Under the pieces are notes generated by a model. The model was not told where the DNA came from, made no database searches, and saw nothing but the letters and a program-made list of their open reading frames with translations. From Paenibacillus rhizovicinus (GTDB taxonomy: Bacteria > Bacillota > Bacilli > Paenibacillales > Paenibacillaceae): a DNA stretch of 64,000 nt. Of this stretch, positions 19,201 to 26,823 are shown one piece after another. Made by a program: the position numbers and the translations under genes. The stretch lies in contig NZ_CP048288.1 in the NCBI RefSeq assembly GCF_010365285.1, forward strand, positions 1 through 64,000, written 5' to 3'. How positions within the stretch are numbered: the first letter of the stretch is position 1; each line of letters opens with the position of its first letter.

Positions 19201-22200
19201 CACCTCGCCAATCGAATAGATTACAATCACATCGCCAGGCATAATTGCCGACCCGTGGAGCTCAAAATCTTTACCGTTTACCGTGTAGCCATTGCTGGCA
19301 TCTTGCGGGATATCTGCTCCGTCATGCTTCACTGATTCAATTTTGATCGGATCAGATTCTGTAAATGAGAAAGCGCTGCGCATTGGTAATTCTTCGACTT
19401 TCCGGCCGCCGGCTTTGTACTCAATCCGGACCACATCTGTGCGCTGCAGAGCAGATGTTAATGTAATCGTCTTCTGATTTGTCGTGAGATCTGTCGTGAC
19501 CGTGCCGTTGATTTTAACAATTACCGTGCCTGGATCCGGCAGATAATCCATGGTGAATGATTGAGTTGGCGCCCCCATGTTATGCGTTACAAGATAGGCG
19601 GTATCTTGTGGTCCGGCATTTCTCACGATGACAGTCCATTCGCCTGGATCCGGATCAGTGAAAGTCATCAACTCCTGTCCATCTTGATCGCCACCGAACG
19701 CATATTTCGAGCATGAGCTGCGGTCCATTAGTTCAAGTGCATGTTCGCTCCATGTGCCGTTCATGAAGTTCAGCCCGAACGATTCGCCGCTCGGCGCCAC
19801 CACGTTCAGATCCGGATACTCTTCGCCAGCATCACTCATGAAGCTACCTGAGATCGACAGAATCGGCTGGCCAGCTGCAACTTCTATGACGGCTACCGTC
19901 TGAAACTCCTTGGCTTTAATTGTCCCTCTGATCGGCTCGCTGCCAGCCATATAGGATTGGATCGCCTGTTCGCCAGGGAAGTATGCTTCTACATCCTCCG
20001 TGTTTACATTGAAGATCTGCTGCTTACGCTTGTAGTCACCGCCTACCTTGAAAGCCTGGCTCCGAACCTCGGTGATCTGTGGGAACTTGTAATAGGTGCC
20101 GAAGAGTCCACCTTGATCGCCAGGGATCTGTTCGACCCAAGTCGAGATGAATGGGTTTCCACTTGTCACCTCAATGTGATCGACGATCACATTGTGATCG
20201 TAATTTGGATCATCCGTGGGCTGCACCTGCACTGGCTCTGTAATGATTGTGAAGGCGTCTCGCTTTGCTTCAAACGTTCTTGTGTCTTCCTTCCACGGCG
20301 TGAACCAATCCGTGTACCAGATATATTTGTCCATGTAGCTTGAAGAGAAGGTGATCGCTTTCTTGTATTCGTTGTAGATAAATGTCACCCTGGGGTCATC
20401 TACTTCAATGAAAGGCCCTTGGATATGTGTCAGGTTTTCCGGAAGGAACACAACCTCGGCCGGCACGTCTACCAGATCTGCTTTGCCCAGCTGCTGGGTC
20501 ATGTACGGTCGCTTGCCGTTCACTTTTCCGTAACCAAGGTACTGGCCAGAAGTCCATGGAATATAACGTGGATCCGGGTCACAGACAACGACAACACGAT
20601 CGGCCATGATGGTAGTTTTTATAATTGGCGTACTCGTCATTGGATTGTTCTGTGTGGCATTCCGTGTTGTGAGACTCGGATTGCTCTCCCAGTACATCCA
20701 GACATGCGGCTTGCCGATTGGGGACTTCTGCAGCAGGAAATGAACGTCCTCATAAAAGTAAGGCATCGGCGTATTCTTGTAGGGCTCGACGTAATGCTCC
20801 GGCATCGGCGGGATCTGGATATAGAGCTTCTTGCTGCTCGTGACCGTGCCCTCGTTATGGATGTCGGCCGGGAAGATTCCCTTATACCACTCCGTCGTTT
20901 TAAGCATAAGAATGTCATTGCCGTTTGTCGTGATCTTGCTTCCGCCGCCGCCGGCCCATTGGATCTTATCGTAGTCCGGATTCACGGTCCCGCTATTGTT
21001 GAACGTCTCAAGTGCATACTCGACCCAGCTCCCGCCGCCAAAGTCAGCAACGAGTGGCTTCATTACCCAATCTTGATAAGCATAGATCGTCTCCACAAAC
21101 GACTTCTCCGTTACCTTCTCCTCCGCCTGCGTCATCCACATCGTGAGCTTTTGATTATCGTCCCACGCATATTGGTTGTCGTCTTTGCCCGGCTTAATTA
21201 GCGTGAACACCGGCACGACATTCGATAGGTCCGGATGATCTTGCCTGAATTTGGCGATCTCGACTTGGAACAGGCGATTGCAATCCTCAATGACTACATT
21301 GCCTTTTTCCTTGCCGATATTGTCCGGCGTAATCATGGCTTTGCCGTTCTTGGTTGCAGTGCTCGATATGACTTCACCAGCATTGCCAGGATTAAACGAT
21401 TTGACCTTCACTGGGCCGCCGATGGAGGCCGTGATAGATCCAGTTGTAGGATTCTGCACTTCGCCCTGAATCGATATGACTTTATAATTTTGCGGCGTCG
21501 ATCCAATCTTGGCGATTAGGCTGGGCTTGATGTACTGGTCGGCGTTAGTAGATACCGTCTTCTCCCCGGTGCCTGTGTAGCTATCCCACTCGGTCGAGCC
21601 GGTTACGGTTTTGTAGTCAGCAAAATCGATCTTATAGAACTGCACGGCCTGCGAGAAGTTCGCAATGCCGAAGCTGCCATTTGTCCATGCCGTCTTGCAT
21701 TCGAACATTTTCTGAAGCGTGTAATTCGGTGATGCCAGATACACTTCCACGGTATCACCAATACAGCGCACCTCGATGCTGTTGGTCTGCTCCATCACCC
21801 ACCCGAAGGTGTTCTGATCATTAGCCTGCGTGATTTGCGTCAGCTTGCCGTCCACAACTTTGTAGACCCTGAAGTGGTTCTGCTTCCAGCCCGTTTCGTT
21901 CTCGTAGACATCCATACGGTCAGCATAGTCTCGTGATTTGATCATGTACTGATCCCATTCGCCGTTGTCGTTTCCAGTGAACACATCGGCGCCGTCCAAA
22001 TGCCCTGCCATCCGCCAGGACCCCGGTGTACGATCATGTCGCTCCCACATGGCCATATAGAAGTTACGAGCGTCTTTTGCCCGGAAGATCAGAGCAACTA
22101 CATCATCATCCTGTCCTCCGGTTGATGCATCAACGGTTGAGAGGATCGGCTTGAAGTCGGTCGATACGGAATAGTCCGTCTTGGAATAATGCTCCTTGGA

Positions 22201-22737
22201 GATAGCCCCGCTCCAGTGTGTCCGGTTCACAGTCTCGTAAACATACTCTCCGTTGGGCGCCAGTTTCCACACATTATTGGCTCCTGCACCCACATAAGCG
22301 CTTTTACCAGAAGAGAAATCAAACAGCGACTTGGCGGAAACGGATCCGCCTACCTGGTAGCTCACGCCCCAATTGACACGATACTTCATGGCGTCAACGC
22401 CAACGACGCCGCCGATGTCTAACTTCACTTCCCAATCTCGCTCTACAGGCAATTTTCGCCGCTCCGTGATCTTGTATTCAAACTTCTTGCCGGGGTAAGC
22501 ATCAATCGATGCCTTGTAGGGAGATTCATTGTCATTGACGAATAGGTCTCCCTTGTACTGGATGCCGTATTGGAACGACAGCTCCGGATAAATCATTGCT
22601 TCATGCTTTCGTCTTCCCCGCATACGAGCGGCGTATTGGAACGGAAGCGTCTGGTTTTCGGATGATGGCTGCTTGACCTGCAGATCGTCATTGTCCCCGA
22701 TCCCGGAATGAAACGCATGCTTCTGCTCTTTGCTCAT
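16204..22737 (-). CDS. giant modular tail/whisker protein with PA14, lectin-like and Ig-like domains (2177 aa)
   Basis: A mosaic surface protein. Residues about 150-360 form a thrombospondin-C/LamG-like lectin domain (D-D-D-V-V-A-L-I-F-R). About 950-1050 resemble a pre-peptidase C-terminal/P-domain sandwich (P-D-L-N-V-V-A-P-S-G, then P-G-E-W-T-V-I-V). Short repeated beta modules end in x-I-x-V-x-Y. About 1300-1500 are a second lectin domain (D-D-D-M-Y-G-A-I-F-R). About 1650-1760 are a PA14 domain (G-Y-Y-Q-F-N-V-Q-V-D-D-G-F-R-L-W-I-D, A-G-K-T-Y-P-V, V-K-L-E-W). Two invasin-type Ig domains close the protein. PA14 and lectin modules usually bind glycans. The ATG at 22737 follows AAGGGGTGAG; the open frame starts 16 codons earlier inside a hairpin. 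No catalytic motif seen. Likely a cell-wall-binding fibre. Confidence 0.85.
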   Translation of the reverse strand: MSKEQKHAFHSGIGDNDDLQVKQPSSENQTLPFQYAARMRGRRKHEAMIYPELSFQYGIQYKGDLFVNDNESPYKASIDAYPGKKFEYKITERRKLPVERDWEVKLDIGGVVGVDAMKYRVNWGVSYQVGGSVSAKSLFDFSSGKSAYVGAGANNVWKLAPNGEYVYETVNRTHWSGAISKEHYSKTDYSVSTDFKPILSTVDASTGGQDDDVVALIFRAKDARNFYMAMWERHDRTPGSWRMAGHLDGADVFTGNDNGEWDQYMIKSRDYADRMDVYENETGWKQNHFRVYKVVDGKLTQITQANDQNTFGWVMEQTNSIEVRCIGDTVEVYLASPNYTLQKMFECKTAWTNGSFGIANFSQAVQFYKIDFADYKTVTGSTEWDSYTGTGEKTVSTNADQYIKPSLIAKIGSTPQNYKVISIQGEVQNPTTGSITASIGGPVKVKSFNPGNAGEVISSTATKNGKAMITPDNIGKEKGNVVIEDCNRLFQVEIAKFRQDHPDLSNVVPVFTLIKPGKDDNQYAWDDNQKLTMWMTQAEEKVTEKSFVETIYAYQDWVMKPLVADFGGGSWVEYALETFNNSGTVNPDYDKIQWAGGGGSKITTNGNDILMLKTTEWYKGIFPADIHNEGTVTSSKKLYIQIPPMPEHYVEPYKNTPMPYFYEDVHFLLQKSPIGKPHVWMYWESNPSLTTRNATQNNPMTSTPIIKTTIMADRVVVVCDPDPRYIPWTSGQYLGYGKVNGKRPYMTQQLGKADLVDVPAEVVFLPENLTHIQGPFIEVDDPRVTFIYNEYKKAITFSSSYMDKYIWYTDWFTPWKEDTRTFEAKRDAFTIITEPVQVQPTDDPNYDHNVIVDHIEVTSGNPFISTWVEQIPGDQGGLFGTYYKFPQITEVRSQAFKVGGDYKRKQQIFNVNTEDVEAYFPGEQAIQSYMAGSEPIRGTIKAKEFQTVAVIEVAAGQPILSISGSFMSDAGEEYPDLNVVAPSGESFGLNFMNGTWSEHALELMDRSSCSKYAFGGDQDGQELMTFTDPDPGEWTVIVRNAGPQDTAYLVTHNMGAPTQSFTMDYLPDPGTVIVKINGTVTTDLTTNQKTITLTSALQRTDVVRIEYKAGGRKVEELPMRSAFSFTESDPIKIESVKHDGADIPQDASNGYTVNGKDFELHGSAIMPGDVIVIYSIGEVSNTFTLNHQVGLEIQVFKNGAELDDTKFSITGNQLIVQREILAMNDWINIQSYVVLSEFDPTKDNYLGEFAFSQIDQAINFDWGASSPFDVQASGFTIMEAIEPEMDYNYDLDLEIVYPSTDPIDLSNFTNEWMIWNENPSDAGDWHGPPEAGYTEVTNLKNQSSRSGWYNPNHVSFSDYTFSFKVQERNSGDDDMYGAIFRFDPATKNFYSFEWDARGLSINGMAVYRNICTNPASAGSLTYTKDQLAYVPEPWTFGASETHTIKVELMGKRITVSTDDVQKIDFVDEDPAALMMGAWGPLTASQPKTYFWDFDITRYIKYSYLDDATLRHSLQASFARPISDKRVETLEVLAKTLTEEFTSDLQRFLAEHTDLQQDQLALSYIISQDSSSYPVYVGSVTGTEREKQTSDGSLTVISDVAAEPNTAPAKPQYGDYTEVDRDYLEPDLPTGVYVPQQPEPYIPPMTPPEDDTPNDGFAINWRGYICPPLDGYYQFNVQVDDGFRLWIDNKIVIDAWSDNASVEYGGSIFMEAGKTYPVNANYYENTGAAMVKLEWTIPGQERQVVGSEYLTPYLGYTVKAIIKEATPLPWSPMIHSGHYYFQDREFFLYAQPVKHIKTPVDNRVLVQPRPQQGSPVIVRDNTGGALRKVTFYDSNWNMTLENTESFSGNGYAAYYLSYSDIDPATLKVKVNGITVKPVFDLTKSSIQFMNALEFSDIIEVKYKLNYSYMLDYNYDVSGDVAMLTLHSNYVAESMKNMEILYEGAKNTPFYRAEEIVFNPLLNHNHRGFLYMTERTEDAVDRILITVSPKTLPADGLSKATITAQIKDLNNNPIENKRIEIYRDGEIIYTGMTNQAGEVYKLDQPIAPASRISKYEAICEGKSSTGLLNYYEPAVADRYHIVLNPSKTAIRSGQNEQTIITVSLKNENWIGLGDKSITISYKDTKGVTRSEVILTNSSGDAKIALNGINEIQGQIAVHANFDIGGETASNFIYIKVIGG

Positions 22738-22761
22738 GTGGCTCACCCCTTCGTAAGAGTA

Positions 22762-22783
22762 GCCAGCACCCGAAGGTGCTGGC
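22762..22783 (-). terminator. UUCG-tetraloop hairpin after the secreted-protein gene
   Basis: On the minus strand GCCAGCACC pairs perfectly with GGTGCTGGC around TTCG. It begins eight bases after the stop of the secreted-protein gene and ends shortly before the ribosome site of the 2177-residue gene. It is followed by TACTCTTACG rather than a U-run. It is a partial terminator or a 3'-end stabiliser. Confidence 0.5.
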
Positions 22784-22791
22784 ATGATTGT

Positions 22792-23778
22792 TTATACCTG
22801 TGGTGTCTCTTGTTTGCTCCCACCGGAGTTTGCGTCCTTGCCCGCATTCAGGGAAACCCGATTCTTGTAATCCTGTAAAGCGAAATGGGCTTCTCTAAAG
22901 CTTGTCCAATCGGACTCCGGAATTTTGTCGAAGCTGGTCGCATACAAAATCATGTAGGCTTTGTCGTAGAAGTTATCGACCAGATACACGTAAGATTCAG
23001 CGTCGATCTCGTTTTGATCATACTTGAGCAGCCCCGCCTTTTCCCGATCCCAGATTTCTCTCCAAGATTTAGCTACACGTATTGCCTCCTGTAAACCCGT
23101 CGGATTATCCCTCAACTTCTCGATCATATCCGTTAAGTCGTTAGACTGCTGGACATAACCGGTCAGGAAGTAATCAAGCTCTGCATCCGGCAGTGTAGTT
23201 TTGTCATCCTCTTTGATCGGAGCGGCCGGCTGATCTGCTACGATCAAAGCGTGGAGCTCTTTCCAGTGCTGTTTCACAATCGTTTTGCGATGCCCGAATT
23301 GTGCCTCGGAAAGCACAGCATCAAGAGTTGTCCATTCCTTTGCGGAAACCTGCTTCGTTTCTTTGCTCAAAACGGAGAAGCCAACTCTATACATTCGATC
23401 GATGTGGTAGATAATATTGTTGATATCCGTATTGTACTTTTTAATCAGAACGGGCCGGTCCTTGTTCCATTTGGCGAGCCACTGCTTTCCGAGTTTGTTC
23501 AGGTTGGCTCTGGTGTTCGATCCGTCCTTCGTTGTCCTTACATAATCCCCAAAAGCTGTCGCTGAGCTAAAGTTGGTTTCTGCCAAAGCGTTTATCTTCT
23601 TGTCGCCGAAGTTTAGGTTTGGCGTCTTAATCATGCTGTATAGCTCGTCGATCTCGGCCTTCGTGAGCTGAGCAACAGTGGTCTTTGTTGGATCAACGTC
23701 TGCGAAGCTGACTCCCGGTACGATGATCGTAAAGATCATAGCCAAGAGGATAAAGCTGCTTAAAATTCTTCTCTTCAT
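22792..23778 (-). CDS. secreted protein of unknown function (328 aa)
   Basis: The N terminus is a textbook signal peptide: M-K-R-R, a hydrophobic core (F-I-L-L-A-M-I-F-T-I-I-V), then V-S-F-A before D-V-D-P, so signal peptidase I would cut after about residue 26. The mature part is helical with repeated W and Y (W-L-A-K-W-N-K-D-R and W-R-E-I-W-D-R-E), has no cysteine, and ends in a Ser/Gly/Gln tail. I do not recognise a family. The ATG follows AGGAGA by seven bases. A strong promoter candidate lies upstream and a hairpin downstream, so this looks like an independent unit. A Sec-exported protein in a tail cluster suggests a job at the host cell surface, for example exclusion of other phages. 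That role is inference. Confidence 0.8.
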   Translation of the reverse strand: MKRRILSSFILLAMIFTIIVPGVSFADVDPTKTTVAQLTKAEIDELYSMIKTPNLNFGDKKINALAETNFSSATAFGDYVRTTKDGSNTRANLNKLGKQWLAKWNKDRPVLIKKYNTDINNIIYHIDRMYRVGFSVLSKETKQVSAKEWTTLDAVLSEAQFGHRKTIVKQHWKELHALIVADQPAAPIKEDDKTTLPDAELDYFLTGYVQQSNDLTDMIEKLRDNPTGLQEAIRVAKSWREIWDREKAGLLKYDQNEIDAESYVYLVDNFYDKAYMILYATSFDKIPESDWTSFREAHFALQDYKNRVSLNAGKDANSGGSKQETPQV

Positions 23779-23818
23779 TCTGTCATCTCCTAGTCTTTGG
23801 TAGTGGGCCTATAGATCC

Positions 23819-23848
23819 ATTATAGACGCATTACCAAAATCATGTAAA
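23819..23848 (-). promoter_or_regulatory. putative sigma-A-type promoter for the secreted-protein gene
   Basis: On the minus strand TTTACA (23848-23843) is followed after 18 bases by TATAAT (23824-23819). This lies in a 97-base AT-rich gap, about 40 bases before the start codon. The spacer contains GGTAATGCG, a partial copy of the GTAATGC element found in other gaps. Confidence 0.6.
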
Positions 23849-23875
23849 TGAGAGAATATCAGATTTTAAGAGATA

Positions 23876-25267
23876 TTAAGAGAAAACAGGAGATTTTGGC
23901 TCAAACATATAGTTTTTCCAGACTTCAATGTCGGAATCCCACATATTCGGTAAATAACCAAGTCCAGTGAGCGAGGCATCGATAGTATCCCAGAAACCTT
24001 CGTCCCAGTTGAATTTGCCCCACATGATCGGCGCAACCTGATTGATATAGGCAACCCAGTTTTCCAATGTCGCCGTTGCCTGGCCGTCTTGCTGATACAT
24101 CAAAAGATGCAGCTCTTCATCCTCCTGATCGTGAAGCTCATGCTTCTTGATTCCTTGGATAAAGGATACGACATGCTTGTTACCCTGATTGACGGCTTGA
24201 ATAATGATCGTGCCGTCGGCATCCACGGTGTAGGTGTTCAACTGCAGCGGCCGTCCATCCAGGCGCAGTGTTCGCTCATCAATCCCTTTTCCCTTGATGA
24301 CGAGGTTCTTCAGGTCATTATTCCAAGTGATCCGCTTAATCAGGTTCAGTTCACGACCAAGCGCATGGGTAAGTCCTAGATCACTGCTGTTTGCCGGGTA
24401 CCGGAATGCATCGAGGATCCGCTCTTTGTAATCGACGTTCTTCTCCTGATGGAGCCGCTCGACGCCGGTCAGCAGGCCGAACTCATCAAATGGATTCCAG
24501 ATTTGATGCGGGATCGGCGTGGCCGTGATCGAGCTGCCGTTGATGACGATTTCTAGCGGATTGTACTTGAACTGCGAATACATCCGACGCTTGGTATAAT
24601 CAACGATCGCTCCTTCTCCCAGCTTATTGAAGAAGAAGCTCTTGAGATCCGGAAGCAGCGGTATGACGATGCCGGCAGATCGAAATACAGCTGTATCTTC
24701 GGCATTAATGATCGGCAGCTCATAGATAAACACCCAATCGATCATGCGAGTATTTAGGAGCGGAATGAACTTTTGGCTCTTGATATCGTCGATGTCATCT
24801 TCGGCCACTTCGATCTGCATGGCAAGATAGTTCATGAATCGCTGCGCATTGCTTTCCTTAGACTGTCGAATGAAAGTCCAAAGCGGGAACTCGTCTCCCG
24901 TGGTCTCTTGAGTTTTGTCTGAATACCAATACTCGTTCATAAATATGGCGATCGTTCCAGACACATTGATCCGGCAGATGAGCTGCTTCTGCGTGGCATC
25001 GACTGTTGTAGCCATCTTTGTCCATTTCCCGGCTTGGTGCAGGCAGATCACTGCATACTTCGCTTCTGTCTCCGTCAGCCGGTTTGCATAATCAAAAGCG
25101 ATAGTAATCGCTTGGCTGGCCGCTTTGGATTCGATCTCATATTGAAAGGGTGTCGGCCGGTAAGCTTCGTACATCGGGTCATCGACAATGACCGGGTGCT
25201 GCTGCCATTCGGCGACAATGTTTTTCTTGAATGTCGCCCCTTTTTCGCTGGTTAGGATTATATCCAT
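23876..25267 (-). CDS. tail/baseplate protein of unknown family (463 aa)
   Basis: Residues about 1-120 are beta-rich. A helical segment near 140-190 follows (A-Q-R-F-M-N-Y-L-A-M-Q-I-E-V-A-E-D-D-I), then M-I-D-W-V-F-I-Y-E-L-P. It is vaguely like the helical start of P2 gpI-type tail proteins, but too weak to name. The C terminus has many Trp (W-D-E-G-F-W-D-T-I). The open frame starts eight codons earlier, but that ATG would sit right behind the -10 box. I chose the ATG at 25267, preceded by AGGACGTGA. The gene stands alone between a promoter candidate and the next gap. It could be a baseplate or fibre-linking protein. Confidence 0.7.
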   Translation of the reverse strand: MDIILTSEKGATFKKNIVAEWQQHPVIVDDPMYEAYRPTPFQYEIESKAASQAITIAFDYANRLTETEAKYAVICLHQAGKWTKMATTVDATQKQLICRINVSGTIAIFMNEYWYSDKTQETTGDEFPLWTFIRQSKESNAQRFMNYLAMQIEVAEDDIDDIKSQKFIPLLNTRMIDWVFIYELPIINAEDTAVFRSAGIVIPLLPDLKSFFFNKLGEGAIVDYTKRRMYSQFKYNPLEIVINGSSITATPIPHQIWNPFDEFGLLTGVERLHQEKNVDYKERILDAFRYPANSSDLGLTHALGRELNLIKRITWNNDLKNLVIKGKGIDERTLRLDGRPLQLNTYTVDADGTIIIQAVNQGNKHVVSFIQGIKKHELHDQEDEELHLLMYQQDGQATATLENWVAYINQVAPIMWGKFNWDEGFWDTIDASLTGLGYLPNMWDSDIEVWKNYMFEPKSPVFS

Positions 25268-25300
25268 ATCATCACGTCCTATGCAAGACATTACACACTT

Positions 25301-25309
25301 ATTATATCA
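25301..25309 (-). promoter_or_regulatory. extended -10 promoter after the terminator
   Basis: On the minus strand TGATATAAT forms an extended -10 (TG-n-TATAAT), followed by AAGTGTGTAATG. No clear -35 is seen, as is common for extended -10 promoters. It lies just after the terminator at 25324-25362, so it would restart transcription for the 463-residue gene. Confidence 0.5.
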
Positions 25310-25323
25310 GAACCTGAACATAA

Positions 25324-25362
25324 AGAAAGAGCATTTCCACACGAGGCAGAAATGCTCTTTCT
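25324..25362 (-). terminator. rho-independent terminator after the FnIII gene
   Basis: On the minus strand AGAAAGAGCATTTC pairs perfectly with GAAATGCTCTTTCT over 14 base pairs with an 11-base loop, followed by TTATGTTC. The stem starts 11 bases after the stop codon. It is the clearest intrinsic terminator in the window and probably ends the transcript carrying the FnIII gene. Confidence 0.8.
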
Positions 25363-25373
25363 GGTCCGGACGA

Positions 25374-26012
25374 TTACAGAGAGTCGTCGATGGCCGATAC
25401 AACATAGCTGTATTGGACACCGTTCTCGACCGTGCTATCGTCATGCAGCGTAACGCCAGCGCCGAGCTGCAGAAGGAACTGATGCTCTCCAGCGTCTGTA
25501 GCGACCTTACGGTACAGGCGGTAGCCTGCGAGGTTTTCGTTCTTCTTGGGCGCTGCGCCGTCGGTAACAGCATCCCAAGTGAGTCGGATGATTCCGTCGC
25601 CGGAAGTTGCAACCAGGTTCACAGGGATCGATGGGATCGTCTTCACAGCCAAGTCGTCGGAAGTTTCGCCTTCGTTTGGAGTCAGCTCATCATCAATTGC
25701 GGAAACCGCATAGATGTAAGATGCTCCGTCCAATGCAGTCGTGTCATCGTAAGTCGTAACTTGCGAAGAAGTCGTTGCTGCAACGGTGCCGATGGATGCG
25801 AACGAATCGCCTGCAGAATCCTTACGGTAGATGCGGTAGCCAGCCAAGTCGTCAATCGCCGTCTCATCCGAGTTCAAGGTAACTGGATCCCAGTTAAGGG
25901 TCACTTTGCCTTGGGCTACGGAATAGATGAGGTTTAAGACTTTGGCAGGCGATAGCGTATCACCGGCTGTAGCCAGGACTGCTGCGGATCTTAGAGATTC
26001 CAAGAATGCCAT
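25374..26012 (-). CDS. two-domain fibronectin type III protein (212 aa)
   Basis: After about 25 residues there are two FnIII domains, at about 28-125 and 127-212. Both show the FnIII pattern: V-T-L-N-W-D and I-R-L-T-W-D strands, L-A-G-Y-R-I/L-Y-R-K, and Y-x-Y-x-V-S-A-I-D-D. Ig and FnIII modules of this kind decorate capsids or tails and bind carbohydrates weakly. A promoter candidate at 26081-26109 and the terminator at 25324-25362 frame the gene as a single-gene unit. This suggests high or separately timed expression, as for a decoration protein. The ATG at 26012 has GGAG and GAGGG upstream. Confidence 0.85.
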   Translation of the reverse strand: MAFLESLRSAAVLATAGDTLSPAKVLNLIYSVAQGKVTLNWDPVTLNSDETAIDDLAGYRIYRKDSAGDSFASIGTVAATTSSQVTTYDDTTALDGASYIYAVSAIDDELTPNEGETSDDLAVKTIPSIPVNLVATSGDGIIRLTWDAVTDGAAPKKNENLAGYRLYRKVATDAGEHQFLLQLGAGVTLHDDSTVENGVQYSYVVSAIDDSL

Positions 26013-26080
26013 TTGCCCTCACACTCCTTTTTTTTATTTAATCCCAGCAAGGGGGATTAGTAGGAAAATATTACTATATT

Positions 26081-26109
26081 ATCGTAACCCTTTAGTTCGA
26101 TAAACTCAA
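26081..26109 (-). promoter_or_regulatory. putative promoter for the FnIII gene
   Basis: In the 116-base gap upstream of the FnIII gene the minus strand shows TTGAGT, 17 bases, then TACGAT. The AT-rich stretch after it (ATAATATAGTAATATT) offers alternative -10 boxes. The leader would be about 65-70 bases long. A TGCATTAC element lies just upstream. Confidence 0.45.
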
Positions 26110-26128
26110 AGTCCTACATTGCAATGCA

Positions 26129-26575
26129 TTACGCTTCTCCAATGGTGTTGATCTTTCTTTCGATATGTTCCTTTCGATTTTGCAGGAATTCTTCCGATTT
26201 CTTGTAGGCGTATCCCATATAGTCGAAGAGCCAGTCGCTGTTCATGGTTTTGCCATCTGTAATTTGGTGAATGCTCAAGATTGCATTGAGTTTACTTTCA
26301 ACTTCCTGGTCGTCAGCATTCAAACTAACGCCATTCATCTTCTTCGTCATGATCCGCATGAACCCGAACAAAATGAATTCTAGTGCCGATGTGCCTTGGT
26401 TTGGCTCAATCTTTTCAGATGCCATTTTGAACAGGACATTATTGACGTATACTTTGTCATCTTCTGGGAGTCCAGCGAAAACCTCTGGAGTCATTTCGCC
26501 GTCAAGTATCTGCGCTCTCAGGGCTGCCTCTCGTTTCACCGCATCGTCTACCAAGCTGATTCGTTCTCTAGCCAT
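26129..26575 (-). CDS. small helical protein of unknown function (148 aa)
   Basis: No family recognised. Pattern reading gives a mostly helical acidic protein with one hydrophobic stretch near residue 65 (A-L-E-F-I-L-F-G-F-M-R-I-M) and a charged C terminus (R-K-E-H-I-E-R-K-I). The size and the position after the fibre genes would suit a tail-fibre assembly chaperone, but nothing in the sequence proves it. The ATG at 26575 follows AAGGAGG by eight bases. The gene ends before a 116-base regulatory gap. Confidence 0.7.
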   Translation of the reverse strand: MARERISLVDDAVKREAALRAQILDGEMTPEVFAGLPEDDKVYVNNVLFKMASEKIEPNQGTSALEFILFGFMRIMTKKMNGVSLNADDQEVESKLNAILSIHQITDGKTMNSDWLFDYMGYAYKKSEEFLQNRKEHIERKINTIGEA

Positions 26576-26588
26576 CGTATATTCCTCC

Positions 26589-26804
26589 TTATAGTTGTTG
26601 GATCCGATTCGGATCTGTATGAATCAGCCATGTGAATTTTTGATTGTCCCAGGCTTGGCACCGGTCTCCATGGTCCACAGATAGTAGGCATTGCTTCTTT
26701 CCAGGGATAGTCTCCAGCCCATGTTCTGTTTTGCATTTTTCTGCAAGCGAGCATTGGTAAACCATGCCGCCGCCTGTCTGCGTTACTACTCCAACTTGTG
26801 CCAT
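26589..26804 (-). CDS. small four-cysteine protein (71 aa)
   Basis: A 71-residue protein with cysteines in Q-C-S-L-A-E-K-C and Q-C-x9-C, which could bind zinc or form disulfides. A short V-D-H-G-D-R-C segment lies in the middle. The ATG at 26804 has GAGGAGGG seven bases upstream, the best ribosome site in this region, so the gene is probably real. It sits between the last modular fibre gene and the 148-residue gene. The function is unknown. Confidence 0.65.
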   Translation of the reverse strand: MAQVGVVTQTGGGMVYQCSLAEKCKTEHGLETIPGKKQCLLSVDHGDRCQAWDNQKFTWLIHTDPNRIQQL

Positions 26805-26823
26805 GATGATACCCTCCTCTTAT

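Noticed and set aside
20419-21201. Plus-strand frame of 260 codons
   Set aside because: Antisense shadow of the 2177-residue gene with no upstream ribosome site.
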